Positions 12,370 to 23,925 of a stretch of DNA of 64,000 nucleotides are shown here, piece by piece (position 1 is the first letter of the stretch; each line of letters starts with the position of its first letter). Source of the stretch: Apricaphanius iberus (taxonomy: Eukaryota > Chordata > Actinopteri > Cyprinodontiformes > Aphaniidae); assembly GCA_028564705.1 (NCBI GenBank), contig JAPXFQ010000344.1, positions 1,369,001 to 1,433,000 on the forward strand. The letters are read 5' to 3'. The translations under genes were made by a program, and so were the position numbers. Under the pieces are notes generated by a model, which saw only the letters and a list, made by a program, of their open reading frames with translations, searched no databases and was not told the origin of the DNA.

Positions 12370-15300
12370 GCCCAGCTACCTGCTAAACCGGATCACCTTT
12401 TTCTGGATAGCATTGAAAGACTGCAAAAAACTGTGGATTAACGGTTCCTGCGACCAGTTAAGGCCAGCGGGAGAAATCACACAGCAAACAAAGGAATTAA
12501 AAGCAAGCAACAAAGAGCAAGAGCAAAGAGAAAAATCCAGAAGTGTGAATCGGCCACATCATAAAGAAAGACCTTCCCTGGCTAAGATTCTAAAAATTCA
12601 TGATGGCTCTGTAAATGGGATTGAAAACTTTGCAGCAAAAACACTAGTGTTTATGGCTACCCAAAGAACATTATCAGATAAATGATGGAGAAGATTCCCT
12701 CTATTGTTGCTTTCAACCAGGAATTCACACACTCATTATACATGCAGGCTCTTATGATATCAGCCTGTACCAGAGCGAGGTTCTCAGAGCTGACGTGCCA
12801 TGACTGCTCATGGCTCTGAATCTGCTCAATATCACAAACACTTGGATGTCCAGCCCAGTTCAAGAGGGTAATGACGAATGATTGTCTAGGGCCAGGTCCC
12901 TTCATAAATGGATGAAAACAAAATGCTCGTCTATGTCAGCAACTTTAAGATTTTTGGTTCAGCGACTCATCTATTCAAAGAAAATTAGCGCTATCTCAAA
13001 AGAGCTGGAATTAAACTGCTAGCTGCTAATTATTTTGCCCATTTGAATAACAGTGCTCCGAGACTTTCAAAACAAAGTTCCCCGAAAGGTCAGCGCCTCA
13101 ACACAGCCTGCAGATAACATACAATCAGACAGCGCCTCGAGCTCCTCGAAGCCCTCTGATAATGTAGAGACTGCACTATCTGATCACTCCAAAGAAACTG
13201 CACCCACCTCTCTCCTAAAGTGGAGGGATGAATCAGGATCAGAAGTTTCAGTAAACCTAGGCTCACCATTCGATTTCTCAAAAAAATTACGGGACCAAAT
13301 CATCAAAGGAACTCAACTTACTCCAAGATTCTCACTGCCTATTGGAAAGGGTGATTCTCCCCTCCTGCCATAGTGATGAGTGATGTATGATTTATTAGGT
13401 CGCCAGACATAACTCCAAGACAACTCCCCCACCAGCACATGTCTGGCTACAGAGAAAATAGCAGAAGAACTTACAAATGCAAATCCCCCCGCATTAAGTC
13501 AAATATCATAAATATCACTTGTCAGAATAATTTAAAAACTACCAATGAATCTCTTAAACTAGCATCACTCAATATCAGATTCTTATCAGGGAAATCTTTC
13601 CTAATCAATGACTTCATTACTAATCATAAATTACAGACTGTTTTTATCTGAAATTAGGTAATATGCAAATAATGAAACATCCTCAATGCTACAAGTTACT
13701 CCTCCTAACTATAGCTTTCTAATTGAAAACAGGAAACTAAGAAGAGGGGGCGGACTGGGCAAAATTTGACACTCAACTCAACTGGGCAGATTTCACTCCT
13801 TCGAATACCTTGCCACAGAGATAAAAGAGCCAAATAAGGTCTTAGTCATGAATGTGTACAAACCCCACAAACGTCATTAATGACCTCAATGACCTTCTAT
13901 TTCTAATATATATTGAATATGACCAAGTAATTATTGTGGGAGATTTGAACATTCATACTGAAAACCCCCAGGATAGACGAACTAAACAATAAGTGATACT
14001 CTCCATAACTTTGGTCTAACCCAACATGTCAATCAACCAACACACAAACAATGACACATTTTAGACTTAATCATTAGCAAAGGACTGACAATCTCTCACA
14101 TCTCTGTAGTGCATGTTGCATTATCTGACCATTTCTGCATCTTCTTTGAAAGCATGATCTTGGCTAAACTATCTGATCAAATTGAGACCATAGTAAAACA
14201 AAAAAGATCTCTCGTTTACAGCTCAGATGAACTCTTTAAACAACCCCCCCCATCCATTCCCCAATGCATGCTCTGTCAACAAGCTGGTAGATAACTTTTC
14301 TCTAAAGTCTCAGACATAATTGATACCATTGATACAATTAAAGTAAAAGTAGTCTCAGGTAGAAAGAAGTCTCCATGGACCAGCGATCCTCTGGTACGTA
14401 GTGAAAAAAGGGAATGCTGCCAGGCCAAGAGAAAATGGAGGAAAACTCGACTTCAGGTCTACAAAAAAAGGCTGAACAAATATAACTTAACTTTGGAAAC
14501 TGCTAGGGAATCATTCTAGGGAACTGCTAGGGAATCATTCTTCTCTGAAATCATTAAAATAAACAGTAATAACGCTCGGACTTTATTCGCAACAGTTGAA
14601 AGACTAACCAATCCTCCAGGGACAGCAGCCCCTGAGCTTCACTCCACTAGGGCCTGTAGTGAATTTTCCAACTTCTTCATTGAAAAGATTTTGGAAATTA
14701 GAAAATTAATCTGTAAAACAGCACCCAACCCACCACCATAGTCAGCCCCATGTAAAAACAATGTAGAGAAAATCAATCACATCTTGATGAAATTATTAAA
14801 CAGCTAAGCTTCTCCTCTTGCTGCCTCGATATCTTACCCACACCTTTTTTTAAAGAAAGTTTTCCCTGTGATTGAGTCCAATCTGATGCAAATAGTTAAC
14901 TCATCCCTCCTGTCAGGTGTCTTCACCCGTGCCTTCAAAACAGCAGTTATCAAACCCGTATTAAAGAAGAACAATGTAGACAATACATTGATGCAAAATT
15001 ATAGGCCAATCTATAATCTCCCATTCATCTGTAAGCTAATTGAAAAAGCTGTATTTCAACAATTAAATACATTCCTGACAATGAACGACTCCGTAGATAA
15101 TTTTCCGTCTGGTTCTGGCCCATCACAGCACTGAGACTGCCCTTGTCAAAGTTTTCAATGGCATCCGCATAAATACAGACTGGGGCAAAACCACAGATCT
15201 GATTCTGTTGGACCTCAGTGCAACGTTTGACACTGTTGATCATAAAATATTACTAGAACGACTGGAGTTCTGGGTCAGCATAACTGGTACAGCAATTCAA

Positions 15301-16520
15301 TGGTTTGAGTCTTAACTCAAGAACAGGAAATTCTTCGTGTCCATCGGAAATTTATCATCAGAACAAACAGAAATCACATGTGGGGTCCCCCAGGGCTCCA
15401 TCCTAGGACCCATCCTGTTCAATATTTATATGCTCCCACTAACCAAGATTATAGCAGTCAATAACATTAGTTACCATAACTATGCAGACGACACTCAGCT
15501 ATACATTACATTGTCACCAGGTGACTTTGATTATATCCAGACCTTAAATGAATGCATTCAACAAATCAATGACTGGATGTCACACAACTTTCTCCAGCTA
15601 AACAGAAACAAAACGGAAGTAATTATTTTTGGACCGAAGGAGGAATGATCAAGAGTCAGCAGACAGCTTCAGCTAATACAACTAAAAACTACTGATTAAT
15701 CTAGGTGTAATACTGGACTCAGAACTGAACCTCCTGGGTCACATAAAGGTAATAACAAGGTCAGCATTCTATCACCTGAAGAAAATTTCTAGGATTAAAG
15801 GACTAATGTCACAGAAGGACCTTCAAAAACTGATCCATGCATTCATCTTTAGTCAGATTGATTACTGCAACAGCGTCCTCACAGGCCTACCTAAAAAGTC
15901 AATCAGACAGCTGCAGCTGATCCAGAACGCTGCTGTCCATGTTCTTACAAGAACCAGGAGAATAGAACACATCACACCAGTACTTAAGTCCTTACACTGG
16001 CTCCCTGTAGCTCAGAGAACAGACTTCAAAATACTCCTACTAGTTTATAAATCACAGAACGGTTTAGCACCAAAGTATGTTGGCGATATGTTGTCACTAT
16101 ACCAACCCAGCAGACCACTCAGGTCATCCAACTCTATCTTACTAAAGGCTCTTTTAAATCAAAGATTAAAACGTTACTATTCAGATCTGCCTTTGAGTCC
16201 TAAATTGCATTTTGTATTCACTGTTTGATTCTCATGGTTTGATTTTTATTCCTATTTTTTAACTGATTCTGTTTTTATCTGTTTTTAATCTATATTTTTT
16301 TGTAAAAAATTGTTCTTTATACGTTCTCCTTTTTATTGAGGAACTCTTGTGTTTCAAATTGTTTTTAAATTTCATACTCTCACGTACATTTTATTTTATT
16401 TTATGCTGCAGTTACTAAATGCGTTTCTTTTAGTGATGATCTGTTTTGATGTTCATTACCTTGAATTGCCTTGTGTTGAATGTGTGCTATATAAATAAAA
16501 TCGGCTTCCCTTGCCTTTAA
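12370..16520 (+). mobile_element. Near full-length, decayed L2-like LINE retrotransposon
   Basis: Fragments in order on the plus strand: an esterase-like ORF1 piece (LIIHAGSYDISLYQSEVL, about 12730-12790), the start of the endonuclease domain (LKLASLNIRFLSGKSF, about 13555-13605), reverse transcriptase pieces (NYRPIYNLPFICKLIEKAVF at about 15000-15057; [18 protein letters not shown] at 15376-15430; the YADDTQLY catalytic motif at about 15481-15504), and a C-terminal region (KKSIRQLQLIQNAAVHVLT, LHWLPVAQRTDFKIL, to about 16120). A 3' UTR follows that ends TTGAATTGCCTTGTGTTGAA. Many stops and frameshifts make it inactive. It is assigned to L2/CR1 by the RT motifs and esterase ORF1; the exact clade is uncertain. 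Confidence 0.8.
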
Positions 16521-16559
16521 TATAGAGTACTCTTAAATCTGTTCTTTTTGTGTCTTTGC

Positions 16560-16905
16560 TTTGTCTCCTCAAACCCCCAGACCGTGGTGGCAGATGACTA
16601 CTTGTACTGAGTCAGGTTCTGCTGGAGGTTTCTTCCTGTTAAGGGGGAGTTTTTGCTCTCCACTGTCACTACATGCTTACTCAGTATGAGGGATTTTTGA
16701 GGGATTGCTGTGGTTGGAGTTGGGATGTACAGGGAACAACCTCACGTCAATTACTCAACACAATCTGATGGGATTCCTTACATAGGAAACGTTTGAACTG
16801 ATTGGAATGTTTTAACACTTGTATTGGAATAATTTTTATTGTAAAGTACCTTGTGGTACATCTGTTGTGATTTGGCGCTATATAAATAAATGTAATTAAA
16901 TAAAC
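16560..16905 (+). repeat. LINE 3' UTR-type repeat (CTGGAGGTTTCTTCCTGTTA family), plus copy
   Basis: The segment contains GGTTCTGCTGGAGGTTTCTT, a GGGGGAGTTTTTGCTCTCCA block, CAATCTGATGGGATTCCTTA, and the tip GTGATTTGGCGCTATATAAA. An inverted copy lies at 22240-22560. This sequence ends many fish LINE copies. Confidence 0.6.
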
Positions 16906-17029
16906 TGACAGGAGTGGCCTAGTGTGGTCTATTGCTGTTATGGCACATCTGCTCCAAGATGCAGTGGCTTCTGTGTTTAGAGATGATACTCTGCATACCT
17001 TGATTGTGACCAGCCTTTGTATTACGCTG

Positions 17030-17395
17030 AAAGAGTCTAATGTTTGTACAATTGTATTGAAATGATTTATCTTGTAAAGTGCCTCGAGATGACATCTATA
17101 GTCAATTGGTACTATATAAATTGAATTTAAATGAATCGAATTGAATGGGCTGCACGGGTTCCCTCCGGGTACTCCAGCTTCCTCCCAAATTCCAAAAACA
17201 TGACTGACAGGTTAATTGATCACTGTAAATTGTCCTTAGGTGTGAGTGTGTGCATGGTTGTTTGTCCTGTTTGTCCTGCCCTGTGATGGACTGGCGACCT
17301 GTCCAGGGTGTACCCTGCTGGAGATAGGCACCAGCACCCCCGCAACCCATTAAGCATTAAGCGGTTAAGAAGATGGATGGATGGATGAATCGAAT
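17030..17395 (+). repeat. RTE-type LINE 3' tail with GATG microsatellite
   Basis: GGGTTCCCTCCGGGTACTCC, then TGTGATGGACTGGCGACCTG and TAGGCACCAGCACCCCCGC, ending at GGATGGATGGATGAATC (about 17371-17387). This tail is widespread in teleosts and usually attached to RTE LINEs. The first 100 bases look like a piece of the preceding LINE 3' family. Confidence 0.6.
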
Positions 17396-17520
17396 TAAAT
17401 TGAACTGGCTTGAATTGAATTGAACTGAAATCCTCTGCTGCCCTGAAAGCTGTGCCACCCCGGGCAATGAGTCATGTCACACTTATCAAACTTCCTCTGT
17501 TGTAGTTGAAAGTAAGAAAA

Positions 17521-18180
17521 ACAAAAACAGATTTGTTCAAAGGCAGCTCAGAATAGTAGTTTTTATCTTTGATTTAAAAGAGCCTAACGATTCAGCATTT
17601 TTGCATTCTTCTTGAAGTTTGTTCCAGATTTGTGGACAATAGAAGCTGAAAGGTGCCTCTCCTTGTTTAGTTCTAATTCTAGGAATGTTAAGTAAGCTTG
17701 AGTTGGAGGACCTGAGTGGTCTGCTGGGTTGATATAGTGATAGCAGATCTCCAACATACTTTGGTGCTAAACTGTTCAATGATTTATAAACTAGCAGGAG
17801 TATTTTAAAGTCTATTCTCTGGGCTATAGGGAGTGTAAGGATTTAAGAACTGGGGTGATGTGTTCTAATTTCCTAGTTCTAGTGAGGACAAGGGCAGCAG
17901 CATTCTGGATCAGCTGCAGTTGTCTGATTGCTTTTTTGGGTAGACCTATGAGGACACTGCAGTAATCAATCCGACTAAAGATAAACGCATGGATCAGTTT
18001 TTCAAGGTCCTTCTGTGACATCAGTCCTTTAATCCTAGAAATGTTATTCAGGTGATAGAAAGCTGTTGCCTTTATGTGACCCTGGAGGTTCAGGTCTGAG
18101 TCCATTATAACACCTAGATTATGGGCCTGATGAGTAGTTTCTAGTTGTATTAGCTGAACCTAAATTAACTTGAATATCTG
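17521..18180 (-). mobile_element. L2-like LINE 3' copy, inverted relative to 12370-16520
   Basis: Minus-strand frames read the same C-terminal RT region: DYCSVLIGLPKKAIRQLQLI (about 17975-17915) and SLAPKYVGDLLSLYQPSRPL (about 17775-17715). It is a 5'-truncated copy of the same family as its upstream neighbour. The pair are about 1.4 kb apart and head in opposite directions. Confidence 0.75.
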
Positions 18181-21150
18181 CTTAATTGTCCACAGGGTCA
18201 CTCTTCTTTAAAGTAAGCTTAAATATTTCTGTGCTGTTAGCTCTAAATGAAGGAAACAGTTGTAGTTTGTTTAGAATTAAAGAGAAATTAAACATGTAAT
18301 TTCACTGAAAAGTCAAGAATCCTGGAACACTGCAGGATGTAGTCACAAGAATGTGGATAGTTGCTGAAACAAAATATGTCTTCAGACCCTAGGCAGTGTG
18401 CTAATTATACACAGTGGGATTGGGCTGAAACACTAAAATAACGTGACATTTAATTAGAGTAAAAGGGAGATACAGTAATACTCATGTCATGTTGTGGAAT
18501 CATGCAGAAAAAAAAGAACTCATACTTCCATTTACAAACATAGCATTTGGTTGCTGTAAACATAAAAGCACAAAAATCACACCTGTAATATCAAAAATAA
18601 ATACATTTACATTTTAACTAGTTGCTTGGTGTCCCGGTAGCTGCAGTCAGTTATCAAATTTTTAGGTTATCAAAAACCTCAAAAGCATATTTGCAAACCT
18701 TTGAGAAGGCTGCAGTGTGATGTTTTTAGTGAGTAATGCCTCTTAAATGAACCTTCTAAGGTCCACATTAATGCTTTGTCTTATCTGAAGCCTTTAAAAG
18801 TAAACTCTCTAAATGTCATTCTGAAAGTGATGAAAATAACATTTTGATTGTTTTTTTCTTTTTTTAAAATGCAACAAGTAAGGACTCAGTTACAAGTTAC
18901 AAGTATCTTGTATAATTACTCTTATTTTGTCATTTTTTTATCCGTTTGTGTTATCAACCTTTGGGCTTTTTATCATGTATACAAAATATGGCTCTAAATG
19001 AAAAAAATTTTTATATATATATATATATATATATTATTTATATGATTTCTGTGTATGGCAATTACTTCTGATGTTTTGTGTTGGATTATTTGCACAAACT
19101 GAACAAACTGAAAAACAAGGCAGTACTGGGAACTGCTCTGCAGCTGGAGCAGAGTTTTGTCAGTCAGAGGCTTCTTTAGATCCTCTGCAATGCACACATG
19201 CGGTCAGGTCCAAAAAACTTGAACAGTTTGAGATACAACATTTAACATTTCCTTTTGGGATAAAATTATGTTTTTCTGAACGGTACAATGAATTCAATTA
19301 GCTCCAAACAAAATCCTTTATTTTTTTTAACCTAAAACCAAAATTATCTTAAACTATAAAAGATGACTTCTAATGGACACCATAAACACCACAAACACCA
19401 TAAACTATAACTTAATTTTGATAGCAATGCCAACATTTTTTCAGCAGTAGGTTTATTTCCGACACTTATTTCGCAATCAGTCAACTGCCCCCTGCTGGAC
19501 ATCAGGCAAAATTGAGCATTGATGCGCTCAAATGGGCTTTGTTTTTCAGATTTACATTCCAGCTGTTATATTGTTATTGGTTCACATCGGGCTGTAAAGC
19601 AAAGAATAAACCTAAAGTTACATTCCTTATTATGAATTTAGTGATATACTTTTTAATCTTGGATACACATTTATTCTGTGCCATATATTTTTACGTCAAT
19701 TAGAAGTTCTTCTATGTTGTGTTTACACTTGCATGAAAATATGATAACTGATGCAGGGCAGCAAAACCTGCAACTTTGTGCTAATGCTGTTTCCTTGAAT
19801 GGCAGTGGATCAATAGGCTTGGTCGTTCACAGATGATAGATCTGCAAAGGTCAACAAAAAGCTGAGGAGGAGGTGAGAGAGTCGGTTTGTGCTCACACAA
19901 ATTCCTCTTTAGTTTCGCTGGTAGCTTCAGCTGTGCTGGGGTGGTGCCTAGGGGGAAGTACATCTTTGCTTAATGTCTTCCCTAGATGGAGCAGGAAGAT
20001 AGTTTGTTTTACTCCTGTCATGGCCATTTGGGGCTTTGCTTGATGTTGAGATGCCCTAACACAGAGTCATAATAATACAGTGATGGCAATAAAACACCTT
20101 TGTCACACCACTCAGGCACATTAGAGTAGAATGGATTATCCTGGGTATTATTTTCCCCTTTTTTGGCCATACTTCACTGCTTCTCTGAACTAAGCCAAGC
20201 TCATTGCAAATTCTGCAACACACATATGGTCTTGCATTAAAAATTTGGAGGCAAATCCAGAGTTATGAAGCAGCAAGAGCAGCACTTGGAGGCCCAGTGC
20301 AGCAAAACAACTTAATGTCAGTCACTAATCTAGTTGCAGGTGTTCAAAGGAGCAGAGCTCAATTAAACCAAATTGGCTTCCACACAGTTATTTAAATTAG
20401 TTTAGAATCAAACCCCCATAAACTAAATATGCTTACCTTGGCAAAATCCACCCTTCCTCGCTTACCAAGACACAATTGAGAAGGGAGGAGCTGAAATAAA
20501 AATGAATTGACATTTAAGTCAGCCTGGAATGCGAGCAAAATGTGATCAGGGTCTGTACTCTCCCTGCTGCCTTAATCAAAGCTTGGATGTGATGACACCC
20601 ACCCCATAAGGAGGTTCCTGGCAAGTATCTCAGGAGAAGCCCAAGGTAATAAGGTATTAATTCACTACCCACACTGCACTTAGACATCAATTAAAAGCAC
20701 AAGTTGTGTGTCTGACACAGATGGACTTTAAAACTTTTTTTCAGGACTTCTTAACTTCATTAAGATAGTTGGATCCCTGACAATTAAAGAAAACTGTTTG
20801 ACCTTGAGAAAATGTGTGCCATCACAACCTACATTCTTAAAACTCCTATGTAAAACAACAACCTGCTTTGAGTAATTCAGCATATCTATTAGGTTCAGGT
20901 TTAAATTAACTGGCTCAGGTTAAAGGTTTCCAAAAAGTGATTTGACATGTCTTATATGTTACATTGATTTTAGAAAAGAGTGTGTTGAAAATAATAACCC
21001 ATAATCTGGATTAAAATGAATGATCAAATTGTCTTGTGAGGGAGAGTTTAGGTTAAAATTCCACTTTGGAATGGGAAAGAGAACACCCTGGACTGAGCAA
21101 TACACCCATTGACCCACACCCAAAATACATTTTAGATAAGCCAATTGACT
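18181..21150. other. Gene-free stretch
   Basis: No recognisable coding exon. It contains a TA microsatellite at 19012-19034. The words TCAGAGGCTTCTTTA...CTCTGC at about 19164-19188 also occur in a znfx1 intron near 41599-41624. Confidence 0.45.
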
Positions 21151-21891
21151 AAAAGGTGCAGTCCGGAGAATCATTTATGTATTAAAGTTTTCTGAATCTA
21201 ATCTGAATGTTTTCTGAATCTAATCTGAATCTGATATTTTGGTTCAATACTATGATATATGGTTGGTGCTCCATGAGATTTTTTATTCTTCTTAAGTCCC
21301 TCATTCCTCACACAGACACTATGCAATACACACTGCCCGGCAATTTTTTTTGGGCCAAAACAATTAAAGTTTCCACATTGTTGGCTGTCAATCAGTGTGC
21401 ATGCTCATCATGTAAACCTGTGAAGACGGGGTCGCGCACACAGGCCTCTCCGTGTTATCCTGTTTACTGTTGCTTCAATGCCACACAGAGGTCATGGAGA
21501 AGTCGGAGCAAACATCTGACAAAAGTTAGCCATTCCCAGGCTATCAAAAGTTACATTACCATCAGAAAGAACAAGAAAGAAAAGTCAGAGATCAGAGTAG
21601 GATTTACATCATAGATGCGTTTCAACAATGGAGATACCATTTAATCTTAAAAGGCTTGAAAATGACGCAGCTTTGGCTACATTGATGTTGAACAGGTAAG
21701 AAAGTCATATGTTCAATGAACCAAATCAATACAGCATTTTATTAAGAAAGTTCGCAATGACATTCTGTGAAATCACAAGCAATGTGTGTGCCCAGTTGTA
21801 GAGGTTTGGGCTAGAGGGAGAGGGAGGGGCCTTGGTACACTGGATTAAATAAATGTCTATCTCCCTTAAGTACTCCGGACTGCAGCTTTAA
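21151..21891. mobile_element. Miniature inverted-repeat transposable element
   Basis: The left end TAAAAGGTGCAGTCCGGAG (starting 21150) and the right end CTCCGGACTGCAGCTTTAA (21873-21891) are near-perfect inverted copies. Inside is a duplicated TTTTCTGAATCTAATCTGAA unit (about 21188-21232) and an open frame of 135 codons (21207-21614) without known motifs. No transposase, so it would be non-autonomous. The superfamily is not clear from the ends. Confidence 0.6.
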
Positions 21892-22234
21892 CCTGCATAT
21901 GGACTGAGAGAGGACGTTGGAGTGCCCTGGGTAGTTTTTTTCTGGAGAACCCAGAAAAAAGTCTATATATGCATAGTTGATCATTTCATACTGAAAGAAC
22001 CCAGCTGGAATTTGAACCCATTACCCTATTTCTGCAAGTTGACAAGAATTTAAATGACCTTGAAAATGTGATGATTGTTAGTGCCAGATGACTGCTCTGA
22101 ATATTCTGAGAAACTTGATGCATTGTGGTGTCCACAACCATCTATCAGGTTTAAAGGACATTGTTAAAAAAAGAGAAAATATCCAGTGAGTAGCTGTGTT
22201 GAGGATGAAAATGTCCAGATGATGTCAGACTCAG

Positions 22235-22560
22235 CACAGACTCTTTCAGTGTAGTACAAAGGCTGGTCACAATCAAGGTGTATCACAAGGTGCTTACAAT
22301 ACAAATTATTCCAATACAAGTGTTAAAACATTCCAATCAGTTAAAAAGTGTCCTTTGTAAGGAATCCCAAGAGATTGGGTTGAGAAATTGACGAGAGGTT
22401 GTGCCCGGAGCATGCAGACTCCAACCACAGCAATCCCTCAGTAATCATCCATACTGAGCAAGCATGTAGCGAAAGTGAAGAGGAAAACTCCCCTGTAATA
22501 GGAAGAAACCTCCAGCAGAACCTGGCTCAGTACAAGCGGTCAACATGCCACAACTATTTG
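22235..22560 (-). repeat. LINE 3' UTR-type repeat, inverted copy of 16560-16905
   Basis: On the minus strand it reads the same blocks: GAGGTTTCTTCCTATTACAG, TGCTTGCTCAGTATGGATGA, and then ATTGGAATGTTTTAACACTT. It is about 80% alike by eye. Confidence 0.6.
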
Positions 22561-22924
22561 GGGGTGAGTTAAGCCTCAGACTGACCAAAAGTGGACAAGA
22601 ACAGATTAGAAAAGTGCTGCCTGCTCGGATGAGTCTCAATTTCGGTGCCAACATTTTGATGGCCCAGCCAGAATTTGACATAAATACAATGAAAGCATGG
22701 ATGTTCATATCTTGAATCAACAGCTCCGGGCGGTGGTGACGCAGTGGTTTTTTGGGGTCATTTCATAGGTACGTTCCGTGTCTCTTTATATGGAGGAGTA
22801 AATTTTGCCTGTTTCTGACCATGTCCATGACTTCTTCTGGCAATAAAATATCCATATCACAAATATGAAATCATATCAAATTAAGATATGTTGAACATGA
22901 TCATGAGCACACTGTAGTTCAGTA

Positions 22925-23330
22925 ATCAAATCAAACTTTATTTATAAAGCGCTTTTCAAAGTGCTTTACAGATTAACCCCCCCCCCCCTTCCCAAAACCC
23001 AAAATACAAAACATAACTACAACTATACACCCCCCACCCATCCCGTCTCTCATGCATGCACATACTTAAAAGCAACAAAAAGCAAAACCGGGCTGAGTAC
23101 AGATGAGCCAGGGAACGCCATCATGGGAGCCATCTGGATTGGCAGCAGCAGATCAACAGCAGCAGCCAAGGCACGGCCCAGGGTGCCCCGGGGAGGGAGA
23201 GCTGGTATCCCCACCTCCACCTACCCGGAGAGCAGCCAGGCAGCTACAGCCGACCACCGCTCCCGATGCAGAGGGCTCCCAGACAGGAAACACTGGGAAG
23301 ATGATTAAAATAAGAAGTTAAAAAATTTAA
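22925..23330. repeat. Repeat with CTTTATTTATAAAGCGCTTT end
   Basis: CAAACTTTATTTATAAAGCG followed by a TTTACAG...CCCCCC tract, then a GC-rich non-coding block rich in CAGCAG and CCCGGGG. The first words are the reverse complement of a usual LINE/SINE tip in fish. The rest is of unknown type. Confidence 0.4.
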
Positions 23331-23444
23331 ATAAACAGTATATAATGAGATTAAATAGTAAAATACTGATAGAAATGTTAAGACTCAGTGTTTTGAATTA
23401 TAAAGTGTAAAACAATGATAAGATATGATTAAAAATCTCTTGAT

Positions 23445-23925
23445 TTACCGGTTCATCTACGTTTCTACCCTCATCTACGGTCACGAAATCTGGGTGGTGA
23501 CCGAAAAAACGAGATAGCGGATACAGGCGACTGAAATGAGTTTCCTCCGTAGGGTGGCTGGGCTCTCCCTGAGAGATAGGGTGAGAAGCTCAGTCATCCA
23601 GAGAGGGTTCTGAGTAGAAGAACTGCTGCTCTACATCAAGAGCCAGTTGAGGTGGCTCGGGCATCTGGTCAGGATGCCTCCTGTACGCCTCCCTTGTGAG
23701 GTGTTCCGGGCACGTCCCACCCGGAGGAGGCCCAGAGGAAGACCCAGGACTCGCTGGAGGGACTATGTCTCCCGGCTGGCCTGGGAACACCTCGGGATTC
23801 CTCCTGAGGAACTGGTCTAAGTGGCCGGGGAGAGGGAGGTCTGGGTCTCTCTGCTTAAGCTAATGCCCCCACGACCCGATCCCGGATAAGTGGAAGAAGA
23901 TGGATGGATGGATTGATGGATATAA
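23445..23925 (+). mobile_element. Rex3-like LINE 3' fragment
   Basis: The plus strand translates in pieces to the end of the RT protein: FLRRVAGLSLRDRVRSSVI (about 23540-23600), then QLRWLGHLVRMPPVRLPCEV (about 23645-23703) and RDYVSRLAWEHLGIPPEE. The 3' tip ends GGAAGAAGATGGATGGATGG (about 23892-23911). GATG tails are typical of Rex3. Stop codons break the frame. Confidence 0.7.

Noticed and set aside
22961..23321. Pro/Ala-rich frames of 115 and 72 codons
   Set aside because: They lie in a low-complexity GC-rich repeat, overlap each other and lack any known motif.
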